Of a stretch of DNA of 64,000 bases, positions 10,648 to 20,701 are shown piece by piece. Both the position numbers and the translations under genes were made by a program. A model generated the notes under the pieces. That model saw only the letters and a list, made by a program, of their open reading frames with translations, made no database searches and was not told where the DNA came from. The DNA comes from Isochrysis galbana (taxonomy: Eukaryota > Haptophyta > Isochrysidales > Isochrysidaceae), in contig CM030931.1 in NCBI GenBank assembly GCA_018136815.1, positions 414,021-478,020 of the forward strand, in the 5' to 3' direction. Within the stretch, counting starts at the first letter, position 1. Each line of letters begins with the position of its first letter.

Positions 10648-11571
10648 TCAGCGAGCTCTGAGTCCCTCAGTGCCGATGCGGGTAGAGTTGCGATGCCGCG
10701 GCTTGAGCGTAGCGTAATGCTTCCTGCTGATGAAGTCTTGCAGTTCATCTTTAATTCTTTGGAAGAATCTACCCTCTATGACTGGAAGAATCTGGTCTGC
10801 ATCGTTCCTGTTCTCCTTTCTAGCCGGTGCGTTGACACGAATCTCTGCGCGCGCGTACGCGTTCAGATAGATATCGAGTGCGCGTCGCTCAAGTGGATCA
10901 GGCGTCCCACCATCTTCTGGGAGCGATCGCACTCTGCCAAGATGCGGCTTCCGTGTCCCGCTCCAGTGCACGACGGCGACTGCGCTGAGAGGTATATCTA
11001 GTATCGCTGCGCAGATGCGAACCCCCCTGTCGGCCTTCATGTTGTACTCACACCCCACATGAACAACTGAGGAAGGTGCAAATTTCTCGTGCAAGAGAAA
11101 CGTGTATGCAGCAGTCTGAAAGCCATTACCACAAGGGTTCGAGAGGTTGCCGGGCTCATGTAGCCATCCCGAAATCAACCCAAACCGCGTGTAATTCGGT
11201 TTAATGCCCCAAACGCCGGTGTTCCATAAATGATATCCACTAGGATTGCATCCCGTGGGTGTCCGCAGCTCTTCGACGTGCACCTCTTGCGCTAGGAGGT
11301 GATCAATGTTGTGCAACACGGCGAGGTCAGTGTCTAGGTAGAGCACGAACTCGAACTGGGTGAGATTAAAAATGTGAAATATGGAATATGTCGGCCGAAA
11401 GTACTCGGGCCTCTGTGTGCCCTTACCAGCCTGACAAGAAACAGACCATTCCTCCACTGGTAGCAACCCAATGCGAAGCCGCTTCGTCTCTCGTTGCAAG
11501 ATAGGGTTGCTTGCCCAGGTAGTCGAGACGAGAGCATTGATCGGGTACTTTGGTGCAGTCTGGGTGAGCAC
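10648..11571 (-). CDS. GT8-family glycosyltransferase (glycogenin/galactinol synthase type), N-terminal exon not resolved
   Basis: The 307-codon frame matches the GT8 core that transfers a sugar from a nucleotide sugar, using Mn2+ held by a D-x-D motif. That motif is visible in VLYLDTDLAVLHNIDHLL. Further family marks are the PSGYHLWNTGVWGIKPN block and a late HWSGTRKPH (H-x-x-G-x-x-K-P-H/W). The first residues (LTQTAPKYPINALVSTTW) align with the second strand of GT8 proteins, so the first strand and any signal anchor must lie in an upstream exon on the minus strand above 11575. I could not define that exon; an acceptor near 11575-11590 is likely. The tail after the HWSG motif is basic and may be the end of the protein. 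Confidence 0.75.
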   Translation of the reverse strand: MLTQTAPKYPINALVSTTWASNPILQRETKRLRIGLLPVEEWSVSCQAGKGTQRPEYFRPTYSIFHIFNLTQFEFVLYLDTDLAVLHNIDHLLAQEVHVEELRTPTGCNPSGYHLWNTGVWGIKPNYTRFGLISGWLHEPGNLSNPCGNGFQTAAYTFLLHEKFAPSSVVHVGCEYNMKADRGVRICAAILDIPLSAVAVVHWSGTRKPHLGRVRSLPEDGGTPDPLERRALDIYLNAYARAEIRVNAPARKENRNDADQILPVIEGRFFQRIKDELQDFISRKHYATLKPRHRNSTRIGTEGLRAR

Positions 11572-12589
11572 ATCAGCAGCTGCTAGCAGGCTGGTGAGCC
11601 GGCCGTGCGTTCAACAGGGCCGAATAGGGCAAATATGTAAGAGGCAGTGCTGGGCATCGTCGCGGTCGAGCTGTCCTCCAGAGTAAATGATCCGTGAAGG
11701 CCCGAACCGATTTGCGGTCGACGTATTTTTCGTCGTTCGTTCGCGCCGAAATCGGCAAATATTTGGGCAAGGCCCGGACGGAGAGAGGCAAAACCGAAGA
11801 CTGACAAAAAGTCGCCTTGGAAAGCGCATATTGGCCAGGTGTGAAGAATACTTCACGTAAAATTCGCATACACATACATGAACAGGTTTCCTGACATCTT
11901 CATGCCTAACACATTCAAGACGGGTGAATACAATTGACATTTGGGATCGAACCAAAGCATTGTATCTCACTGATATGCTGCACCCACAAGCCACAAGTGA
12001 TCGACCTTGCCAAAAGCAAACGAGGGGTTGAATGCGCAAAAAAGGCCAGTTACTCGGTGCTGTTCTTGGCAACGGTAGGGAGTAGCACATTCATCTTTTA
12101 TCTGTTAGGTGGTCTTCAAGATACTGGTAAGCTTTGGAAACCTTATCAACGAGTTTTCCCCATTGAGCATTGAGGGAGAGCACAAACATCTATAGCTATA
12201 GCCTGCCTGCCTGCCTGCCGTATTTCATTCTTGTCCGATATAATAAAATAACTGAGCATTATAGTACCACTACTCCCACTAAAAAAAAACATTCTTGAAG
12301 GTGCCCGCTAAGCTTCTAATGACGCGCTCGCTCCCGCGCTCCCGCTACCATCGCCATCGCCTATACCCCTACCTCTGCACCCCCGCCCGCTCCCCCCCTC
12401 GTTCCTTTTTCTTCGGTTTTGGGGGGTCGGCCCACGTACACTACTATGGGCCTAGCGCTTGGGGGGGGGGAGGGGCAGGCTTCTTGCGTTTGTGCTGCGC
12501 CTGTCTCGGGACCATCTCATCCCAGTGTGGGGGCCGGGCCTTTCGGCCTTCCCCATCGGGTTCCTCCCGTGGAGGCAAATTGCCTATTG
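11572..12589. other. Spacer possibly holding the 5' exon of the GT8 gene; LINE 3' tail at its far end
   Basis: Several minus-strand frames at 11573-12090 are open but match nothing I recognise. From about 12295 to 12589 the sequence is C/G-run-rich and lies just past the end of the LINE pol frame, so it is probably that element's 3' untranslated part. Confidence 0.35.
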
Positions 12590-13830
12590 CTATCCCTGGT
12601 CGCTGGGTCCGGTGTTGTTTTGCTGATGTACTATGTGTTTTATGTTGAGGCGCTCTAGTACTGATACGAGTTTACTACTTGGAACTAATTCGTTGTCGTC
12701 GTTTGTTTCGAAGATTGGGCGGAATTCGTTGACATCTATACGTTTCTTGGGCTGGCGGCCCATGTCTGCTTTGGCTCTTCTCGATGCGTCCGTGTTGTTT
12801 CCGTAGAGCGCCGCTTTGCACAACGTGGTGTATCTTTCGAGCATCCTTCTAACGACGTGATCGCTGTTGAATTTGATGTTGTCGTAGTGTATTCGATAGA
12901 AGTCGGTGAGTATGTATCTCCAAGCCAATAGGTACAGGGTTTCCCTAGCGGGTGACGGTGAAGAATTCGGTAGTAGGAAGAGTCTTTCTACGGCTTTCTC
13001 TGCTTTCGTTTTGGTCCCGGGGCTGTAGGCCGGCGAAATGTCCGTGAGGTAGTGTATCGTGTTGAACACGCTATCTAGCGATGGGCACGTCCCTATATGG
13101 ACGGACGATTCATCATCTTGCGCGCATAGGCGACAGGTGGGGTCCCGTCCCGGGAAACGGTTGTACGTGCCTATTCTACGGTGTGTTATGTGTTTGTAGT
13201 GCATGTAAAAGTCTCTAGGAGTGATTAGCGGGGACGTGTAGATCCGGGCCAAGTGTTTCCATGTGTCCGAGTCGACCGGTAGTCTTTCGCCCCATCTGGC
13301 GGGGCCGTTTTGTTGGCGTATTTTGGGTTCTAGCCTTTAGAGCGCGGCAGTTATGTGGCTTACTTGTGTTTTGTTGAGTGGCGTCTTTCCGTCTATGGAG
13401 TATTCGTCTGGGAGCGGGAAGTCTGTCGGCCTGTTGCCTTTGTATCCTTCTCCCCACCTGGTCGGAGGGTATATATCTAGGTCCGCCGGGGCGGTTGTTG
13501 GTTTGCCTATTATCGGAGTGCCCAGGTACGAAAGTTCGACTTCGTACCACGTGCCGCGTTGTAGGAGGTAGTATTCCCCTCCTTTACTAATCCTTATGTC
13601 GAGGGGGGGTTCCTTTTGTGTTTCGTGTTTGTCGTCTAACCGCTCGCTCTCCCCTTTTGTCAGAGCAAGGCTGATCTCACTCTTGGAGATTGCCTGCGAG
13701 GGCGCGCCGGCAGCTAGCGCGGAACGCGGTTCTTGTGGGGAGCTCATGGAGCTTTCCTCGGGGGTGACTACGGGCATGGTGATCGACGCACGACGCACGA
13801 CGCACGCACGGAGCACGGTGGGCGCGGAAG
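12590..13830 (-). mobile_element. LINE pol C-terminal region with zinc-binding motif, broken by a stop
   Basis: Read on the minus strand, the frame has the GEYY/GTWYE/SYLGTPIIGK block (13500-13600). A single in-frame TAA near 13335-13337 follows. After it the same frame continues to a post-RT segment: HITHRRIGTYNRFPGRDPTC, then CAQDDESSVHIGTC, a Cys/His cluster typical of non-LTR reverse transcriptase C-termini, and YLLAWRYILTDFYRI. A related piece lies at 43768-44091. The reverse transcriptase core is missing, so this is a 5'-truncated, decayed copy. Confidence 0.7.
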
Positions 13831-13877
13831 TGCGAAAGGAGGCTTGTGGGAGGTGGTGGCAGGCGACTGGGGGTGGC

Positions 13878-16073
13878 TCAGGCGCGTGCTTGACTTGTAT
13901 TGACTCGTTGACTCGGGGTATAGACTCGGGAACTCGTACCAGATGGAGCCCGGGGACGAAAGGCGCAGTACGCACAGCCGTTGGCGTCGGTCCACTCCTT
14001 GACGTCGCGGTCTAAGTCGTCGAGACGCGGCGCGGTCATGGTGGCATCGGAGGGGCGGCAGCGCGTGAGCGCAGCGCGAAGGGCCGGGTGACCCGCGTAA
14101 CGAGAAATTTGCCAGAAGCGGGCTCGCGCTCGAGACCAGCTACCTGGATCCCATTCCGAGAGGCCCGAATCGGCCGGAAGCCCAAGGCCGTTCGGAGGGG
14201 GCTCACATTGGCGACGAGAAGACGTGCTTTTGCCGAGGGGACGGTCAAGAAGTGCGTCCGGTAGCGGAGACGATGCGGAGTAATTCGTAGGTGGAGGAGG
14301 AGCCCGACGATTGTCAGCGCCAGTCGTCTTGCGGTTCGAGTTGTTGTTTTGCGATTTTAATGCCTCGGCCACCGCCGCTTGGACGGCGGCGACCATCGAA
14401 GCCGTAGTGTCCACGGGATTAGAGGCAGCCTTAGCAACTTTGGCGGTCTTGGTGGGCTTGGAAGTAGTCGCCGGCGGCGTCACGGCGGCGACCGTGGTGA
14501 CCGACGCTTGTTGTTGGCCAGCGCGGGCTTGTTCGTACGGGCTCAGGTAGCGCTGGCAGAGGTTGACGCACGAAAGGGCCGAACGAGGGAGCTCGTGGTT
14601 CTCGACGCGGAAGCGAGTCTTTGCAAGACACTCGCCAAACTTGGTCGCGTTATCCACGCCGCGAGCCGCGTCGACCTTGTCGTTCCGAATGATGGACTCG
14701 AATCGTTGATTGATATCGTGCGACATGTTTGGGTGGTCCCAGACCGTCGTGGCATCCACCTTCGCGTCACCCATCTTGCGGACGTACGCGCGCACCAAAT
14801 TCTTGGATAACTCTAAGAGATCGGAGCCGGCTTCACGGGCTACGAGCCTGTCCCACTCCATGGAGGCGGAGTCTTTGGCGAAGCCGGGCACGTTGGCCGC
14901 GAAGGTGGCGTCGCACTTGCGGAGAAGCACGTCGCAGGCCAGCGCGGGGTTGAGAGAGAGGACCGGGTCTTCGGCGAGATCGAGGAGGAAGGCGTAGATC
15001 CTTTGGTTGCCGGTGGTGCACAAGTTGGCGGCCGCTAGCAAGGATGTAAAGATTTCACGGTGGTCGCAGCCGAGCGAGAGGGCGCGCTCGAGCGGCTTGA
15101 TGAAGGACAGACGAAAATCATTCCAGGAGGTGGCCGCTGTCTGGACGTTGTCCGAGGCCAGGCCCTTCGGGAACTTGATCTCGGAAAGCTCTTTGCCCAT
15201 TCGGACTTGGTGATGGAGGGTGCGGTCGAGGAAGAAGCGGCTCCGAGCCCACTTGGTCACGTGCTCCTTCTCGAAAAACACGCGGTAGTGCCAAACATTG
15301 CCGGCTCGAGAGAGGCCGCCGTTGAGAATGGCGTGGATGAGCTCGAAATCGTCGGACTTCCTGTAGAGAGAGGCTACCTCGTAGGCGGCATCCTCAAACA
15401 GTTGGCCCCACGAGGCTAGGATGACCTCTCGCTCAGAAGCATCACCGGCGAGGCTTGGATCGACGGGATGGCGCCGAGCCGCCGGATTTGGAAGCGAGCG
15501 GAGGCCCGCGACGGTGGGTGGAGGTTGGGGATCAGAAACAGGCTCGGCGGACGTGACAGGAACGGGCGTATTGAATACGGGATCGGAATTCGAATTCGGC
15601 GGAACGGAGAACGGCGCGGCGGGCAAAGGTTGAGAAGGGGACTCAACCGAGGCCGGAGGGGCACCAATGGAGTTGTCTCCTTCTTCCACAAGCGGTGGCG
15701 AAGCTTCGACTCGAGGAGAAGTCGTAGTGCCCGCTTGGCCTTGTAGAATGCTGAGTATCGCGTTGAAGGTAGACCCCACCTCCCGCTGAAATTCTTCGTG
15801 GCGTTGGGCGGCTTGGAGGGTAGAGGACTCAAGGCGGTCGACAGCGCCGCGGAGAGCCTCAATCTGGACTTGTTGGTCCATGATTTGGGCGGCGCCGACG
15901 GTGGCGGTCGGAGGTGGAACGAAGTTACGTTTGGGGTACGAGTACGTCGACGACGGGGGTGGAACAAACTCTTCATTTGGTGGGGGCTCGAAAGGAGGGA
16001 GGGACCGGACGGAACCCACATCATCTTCAGCACCAACCACAGAGGGATTGAGAGAGGAAGGAACACTTGGCAA
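13878..16073 (-). CDS. Gag-like ORF of a retroelement, 731 codons
   Basis: A single long ORF starting MPSVPSSLN. Residues 1-70 are Pro/Ser-rich. Residues about 75-110 form a probable coiled coil (LRGAVDRLESSTLQAAQRH). A second Pro-rich linker precedes a helical, capsid-like middle (about residues 210-520). The tail is basic and Asn-rich and has one CAYC pair but no CCHC knuckle. No protease, reverse transcriptase or integrase follows. LINE fragments on the same strand border it on both sides, so it looks like the gag of an LTR- or DIRS-type element, or a domesticated gag, inserted in or joined to a LINE. I do not recognise the exact family. A host gene of unknown function is the alternative. 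Confidence 0.5.
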   Translation of the reverse strand: MPSVPSSLNPSVVGAEDDVGSVRSLPPFEPPPNEEFVPPPSSTYSYPKRNFVPPPTATVGAAQIMDQQVQIEALRGAVDRLESSTLQAAQRHEEFQREVGSTFNAILSILQGQAGTTTSPRVEASPPLVEEGDNSIGAPPASVESPSQPLPAAPFSVPPNSNSDPVFNTPVPVTSAEPVSDPQPPPTVAGLRSLPNPAARRHPVDPSLAGDASEREVILASWGQLFEDAAYEVASLYRKSDDFELIHAILNGGLSRAGNVWHYRVFFEKEHVTKWARSRFFLDRTLHHQVRMGKELSEIKFPKGLASDNVQTAATSWNDFRLSFIKPLERALSLGCDHREIFTSLLAAANLCTTGNQRIYAFLLDLAEDPVLSLNPALACDVLLRKCDATFAANVPGFAKDSASMEWDRLVAREAGSDLLELSKNLVRAYVRKMGDAKVDATTVWDHPNMSHDINQRFESIIRNDKVDAARGVDNATKFGECLAKTRFRVENHELPRSALSCVNLCQRYLSPYEQARAGQQQASVTTVAAVTPPATTSKPTKTAKVAKAASNPVDTTASMVAAVQAAVAEALKSQNNNSNRKTTGADNRRAPPPPTNYSASSPLPDALLDRPLGKSTSSRRQCEPPPNGLGLPADSGLSEWDPGSWSRARARFWQISRYAGHPALRAALTRCRPSDATMTAPRLDDLDRDVKEWTDANGCAYCAFRPRAPSGTSSRVYTPSQRVNTSQARA

Positions 16074-16077
16074 AGGA

Positions 16078-16520
16078 TCAGCAAAAGAAAGGAGAGGAAA
16101 GGCCGCCGGTGGAGCAACGGACGAGGCGAGAGGACCCCTTCCATCTACTGTCTATTAACACTTCGGCCGTGTCCGGCAGAAGGGCTACTCTCGGTGAGGA
16201 GTCGCGTACCGCGATGCCCACACCGCTGGCCGGATCGGCAGGGGTGGCTGGTGCTTGCACCATGTGCCATCCCATCGCCTTGGCGGTCATGCATGCTCTG
16301 CTGTGTGACCCGTCCGCGTACGCGTGGAGTTCTTGCAAGAGGATTACATCTATCTTGGCCTTTCTCGCCTGCGTCAGGACCGAGCAGAGGGCCCCATTTC
16401 TGGTGCCGTTGATGTTGAAAGACGCGATAGTGATCGGCCCGGCCCGAAGCCATCTTCGTATGCGTGTAGTTCCTGAAGCAGTAGTATATCTACTCTCGCT
16501 TTCCGCTTTCCGCGCACTTG
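16078..16520 (-). mobile_element. LINE endonuclease fragments, two overlapping partial copies
   Basis: Two minus-strand pieces each carry the AP-endonuclease motif LLLQELHAY-x-DG. One then reads MGWHMVQAPATPADPASGVG, matching the ORF2 endonuclease at 29434 (DWFQSPATRGDPGSGVA). The other, upstream, breaks off soon after the motif. The piece ends at about 16145, beside the gag-like ORF. The arrangement implies rearrangement or a second insertion. Confidence 0.6.
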
Positions 16521-17606
16521 CGAACCAACTATAAAGTTAGTTGAAAATATGCATATTGCATATTGCATATGCATATGTCATATATGTGCCATATGCTGCA
16601 TATTTCTACCTGGGCCTACACTTGCCCCACAGCCGCCCGCCGCCCGCCCCCAGCCCCGAGCCCCCCCCCCCCCCCCTCGCGTTCCCGCGCGGCCCCCATC
16701 CCTCCCGCCCCCGGGGGTGCTCTTTAACGATAGCTGAGCAATAACTGGTAATTTTTAAAGTTAAAGTTGCTCGGTAAGTTGCTCAAAGTTGCTCGAGGTT
16801 GCTCTTCTAGGGGTAAAGATGCTCGGAGTTGCTCGCACGCTCAAACACCCCAAAGTTGCTCGAAAAGTTGCCGGCAACTCTTGCCTGGCCCTATTTGCCT
16901 CTAAATAGTTGATGATACGGCGCGCCATAATACTCTACTGTCGCAAGACCGATCGAGATCGGCTGCTTAGCCCTCACAAGGGCAGCCACATTCGGGAGAG
17001 TGCTTGCGTCCGTACCCAACGTGCGTGCTGTTTCCCGGAGCCCTACTAACTCTCGGGTCAGGGTGCTCGGCCCTGCTAGAACTGCCCAGACAGGCATGGG
17101 TAGGCAGCCGCATCCAGGGAAAAGAATAGATCTAAACGATCTAAAGCGAACTTCACAGTAGACAAACTGTTGCATTCAAGTATTCGAGCAGCCATTTTGT
17201 CCAGAGGACTACGTCGGCCGCCTTTTAAACTCTAGCGTCGAACCACTTCCACTTCGGGGCCGCTAGCCGCTATAGTGTTTGTAACCTCTAGCGTGGCGTG
17301 CCGTATATAATGAAGTTTACTATCGTGGCTCTACCGAATATTGTCATGTAGTTCGTAGCCAATGCCAGTTTGGCGACATTGTTGTCTATTTCATCCGCTA
17401 GTTTCTAGTCTACCCTATGCAATAGGAGTAGTAGTAGTGTAGTAGTAGTTCCATGCGCCTGTTTGCTGTTTGCGCTCGCAAAGTGAATAGCGGCTGTCCC
17501 GGCAGAAAGAAAGTACTGGTCGCAGATTTGTGGGCATATGATCACGTAAGTACGTCGAGATCAGAGTGCTACGATGGTGCATGCGGTTGCCTGTGAAAAC
17601 TCAGAG
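16521..17606. other. Intergenic with AT-rich and GTTGCTC repeats
   Basis: Bases 16546-16605 are a chain of TATGCATAT-like palindromic words. At 16760-16870 there are about eight degenerate copies of the word AGTTGCTCG. A C run lies at 16656-16674. The minus frame at 16891-17175 is open for 94 codons but unrecognised. Confidence 0.5.
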
Positions 17607-18185
17607 TTACTTTGCCGCCGGAGGTGCTTGTTGTGGTATTGAAGGCAATGTCGAAAATTCGTCTACATGGACGGCGCACAGCGACGACTTAAACCGCGAT
17701 CCGAAGGGATCGTCGTTCTTATCGAGCTTCTGCGAATAGAGCACGTACACCACGGACTGACCCTGCTTATCTATTACACGGCGCACCTTGAGCGACTTGA
17801 AGAGCAGTGAGCGCGCCTCTGAGAAGACCTCTTCCCCCTCGTTTGAGAGTAAGGCGTCTGAGCTGACGATGACACGCCCACGGTTGCTGCATGTAAGGCC
17901 GGCAAGTGTTGGGTCCTGAAACACGTCTCCCTTTGCAATCTTCTCAGTGAGAGGCTTCTGGAAGTCGGAGAGGTAGAGCTGGACGCCATCGACCTTTGGG
18001 TCATTGAAGGCCTCGATCCGCAGTGTGTCCTTGAGGAAGAAGCCGGATCCTGACATCTCCGCGACGACTCGCTGGTTGACGTTGTCCGCGTTCGCGGGTG
18101 CGAGTGGCGGCGCGCACGCCAGCGCCGCCGCGCACGCCAGGGCCGCGGCGTGGCGGCCGACGATGGAGGGCGTCGGCAGTCGCAT
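17607..18185 (-). CDS. CreA-family protein, probably exported or thylakoid-lumenal
   Basis: A 193-codon intronless gene. Residues 1-40 form a signal: MRLPTPSIVG, then an Ala/Cys-rich hydrophobic stretch ending in PANA before the mature part, consistent with cleavage after an A-x-A site. The mature part follows the CreA family: DPKVDGVQLYLSDF, then DPTLAGLTCSNRG, EVFSEARSLLFKSLKVRRV and a final VVYVLYSQKL strand. CreA proteins are small periplasmic proteins of bacteria and occur in algae and plants; their biochemical role is not settled. ATG at 18185 is the start because the frame beyond it is a CT dinucleotide repeat. The gene is followed on its 5' side by the longest simple repeat of the window. 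Confidence 0.8.
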   Translation of the reverse strand: MRLPTPSIVGRHAAALACAAALACAPPLAPANADNVNQRVVAEMSGSGFFLKDTLRIEAFNDPKVDGVQLYLSDFQKPLTEKIAKGDVFQDPTLAGLTCSNRGRVIVSSDALLSNEGEEVFSEARSLLFKSLKVRRVIDKQGQSVVYVLYSQKLDKNDDPFGSRFKSSLCAVHVDEFSTLPSIPQQAPPAAK

Positions 18186-18189
18186 CGAC

Positions 18190-18482
<293 letters not shown>

Positions 18483-18487
18483 TTTTT

Positions 18488-18548
18488 GCAGCGACTCCAC
18501 GGGGACTCAAGAGTACTCAACAGGCTTGATTCCCCGTCGAGTCGCTGT
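18488..18548. repeat. Inverted repeat, 24-bp arms
   Basis: The arm at 18488-18511 (GCAGCGACTC, then ACGGGGACTCAAG) pairs with 18525-18548 (CTTGATTCCCCGT, then GAGTCGCTGT) with about 21 of 24 positions matching and a 13-base loop. It lies between the GA repeat and the transposase start and could form a cruciform or be an element end. Confidence 0.65.
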
Positions 18549-18641
18549 TGAGTCGCTCTTGCAAAAGGCCAAATCAGACGGCGGAGACCCAACAGAGGGC
18601 TCCTCAACCAATCTCGCGCCGCCAGAGCGCGCTGGCCAGCG

Positions 18642-19839
18642 ATGCCCACCCGGCCCTTCACGGCGCGAGAGCTGGAGGACTGCAGACTGGCCATGTTCCT
18701 GGCGCTGGAGGAGCGGAGAGACAGGGCGCGCAAGAGGGCTCGCGACGGGCCGGACGCCGCCACAGACGACTTCTTGGAATTCGCCTTTCTGGCGGTGGTT
18801 CGCCTTTCTGATGGTGGCAGCGGAGCCGCTCATGCGGACGACGCGGTCTCGCATAGGGGCCCGAGCGGCTCTCCATTGTAAGGCTGGAGCGGGAGGCTGC
18901 AGCAGCTGGCGGCGGCGACGGCGTGCTAATGCGCGACGTCTACGCGCGCTTTGGCGTGCGCCTCGTCGACCTGCGACGCTTTGTGCACGAGTTGGACATG
19001 CCTTCAGGCATGCGCCTACGTGGTCGCCATGTGATCATGTGATGAGTGGCGAGGAAGCTGTTCTCATCACCTTACGCAGATTTAAGCACGCAGGTGAATA
19101 GCCACGCCTGTGCACACGCGTGTCTGCCTTCCCATCTGCCCCCTTCCCTCTCACTCTGCGCCTCGTCTCCCAATCCCGTGCTGCAGGTAGTGCGGCGGCA
19201 CTCACATGGGAGTTGGGCCGTAGTGAAGCGGCCATCAGCGCAACGCATGCTGCGGTGGTGGACCACATTCACACAAGGTTCAAGGTTCCCCCATCTCATT
19301 GATTCCCGTAGCTTTTCTACGTTTGCCCCCCTCTTCCCAAGGTTTGCTGGCGCCTTTTTGTGGAAGCAGGGTTCCATTGCCCAATCTGGTCGGCTTTTCA
19401 TTGATGGGAAGTTGCGGAAGGTAGCCCGACAGCCCGACCCGTTCGAGCTCAGTCCATGTTGTACTTAGGACATAAAAGGTGCCACGGAGTGAAAATTCAA
19501 GGTGTTGTGTTTCCCAACGGCATCCAGCCTTGGCCGTACGGTCCTATCGATGGGTCGCGCCATGATTCTTTTGTGCTTCAGGCATCGTTCGTCAGGATTG
19601 ATACCCATCCGCCTGCACCGATGCACCGACTGTTCACCAGTGCACCAGTGCTGGACGCACGTTTGTGTTGTGCTGTGTTGTGCTGGACGCATGTTTGTGC
19701 TGGACGCACGTTTGGCGACTCCGCTTCCCCAATGTCACCGTACCTTTACTACCGCATGTACCGTGGGAACATGCCTCCATGGCAGGCTTTCTTCAATAGA
19801 GTGTTGGCACCCCATCGCCATCGCGTCAGTGTAGAATGA
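18642..19839 (+). pseudogene. DDE transposase (DDE_Tnp_4/Harbinger-like), broken
   Basis: The start MPTRPFTARELED is followed by segments joined by short introns or breaks. VDLRRFVHELDMPSG and EEAVLITLRRFKHAG are typical of the N-terminal region. A likely intron follows (GTGAATAG to CTGCAG, about 19093-19188). Next come LTWELGRSEAAIS and the first catalytic Asp in LFIDGKLRKVAR (19403-19405). GHKRCHGVKIQGVVFPNG and YGPIDGSRHDS follow. The second Asp is in FGDSASP (19717-19719) and a Glu in RVSVE (19834-19836) sits directly before a TGA. Two perfect 8-bp tandem duplications, at 19028-19043 and 19423-19438, shift the frame; dropping one copy of each keeps the conserved reading. A ~20-bp tandem repeat interrupts the region at about 19650-19710. 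The gene is therefore probably dead. Confidence 0.75.
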
Positions 19840-20699
19840 CCTCGACGGCTCGCCGAGCAGCGTCACGGGCCACAGCATCCATGTGCTCAACGTCCCAGGA
19901 GTTCCTAGGAGAGGTGGGCCTTGAAGTTTGTCGTTTTCCTTCGTCCTTCGGAGAAAAAAGCTTCTTGCTCCTGCGCCGTTGTTCGGGTGCAAGGTCTGCG
20001 GCCGCACATTCCCCAAAGCGATGAGCCTGCGCTTGGATTGTCTGCAGCACAAGCACAAGCACGCAGCCAACGGTTCGGGTGGGGAAGTGGAAGTGGAGAC
20101 GCTCCTCCTTTCTTCTTTCTTCCTTCATTCAGCTCAACGCACACATGCAGCAGTCGGATGGCATTCACATTCTTGTTCTTGTTCCACCTTGGAAGTCCTC
20201 CTCCTCCTTGCGTGCTTTCCGATGTACTCGTTCTCGTTGTCTCGGGCGGGCACCGATGCCACATGCATGTGGTTGCGCATCGTGGAGGCACCAGCGCTTC
20301 ATGGCGGTTAATTGCTCTCGGCCCACAGCCATTTGGATATTCTTAAATATGTCGACGTTAACGGTTGCCCACGGGGAGCGCCAACATGAGTAAGTTCGGC
20401 TTAAGGTGCAACATAGTGCCGCCAATAGAGCGTGGAGTTTACGGGTTGTTGAGCAGTACCACTTGTTTGTCGAAAGGTGTGGCGAGCCAAAGCTGGCCGT
20501 AGAGCACGGATCCTGCGTTGCGTCGTGAAGACCCTGGGCGGTGTGCCCTTTTGTTAAGGGATGGTGGTTGATGACACCATACTCGCTCAAGGGTTGACCA
20601 AATGTTGTTGATGAGGTAAGTTGGCACTTCCACCGCTGGGGTTTGATGTAGGTGCGAGTAACCTACCACATCAGCACGAGTAGATGGGTCGTCCATGAC
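19840..20699. other. Region between transposase and Fanzor with one C2H2-like motif
   Basis: On the plus strand at about 19982-20062 the frame reads FGCKVCGRTFPKAMSLRL followed by several histidines, like a C2H2 finger. No intact ORF surrounds it. A minus frame at 20439-20696 (85 codons) is open but unrecognised. Upstream exons of the Fanzor gene may lie here. Confidence 0.35.
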
Positions 20700-20701
20700 G
20701 G

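Noticed and set aside
16891-17175. 94-codon minus-strand ORF
   Set aside because: Open and not low-complexity, but no recognisable domain, splice context or repeat relation; too weak to call.
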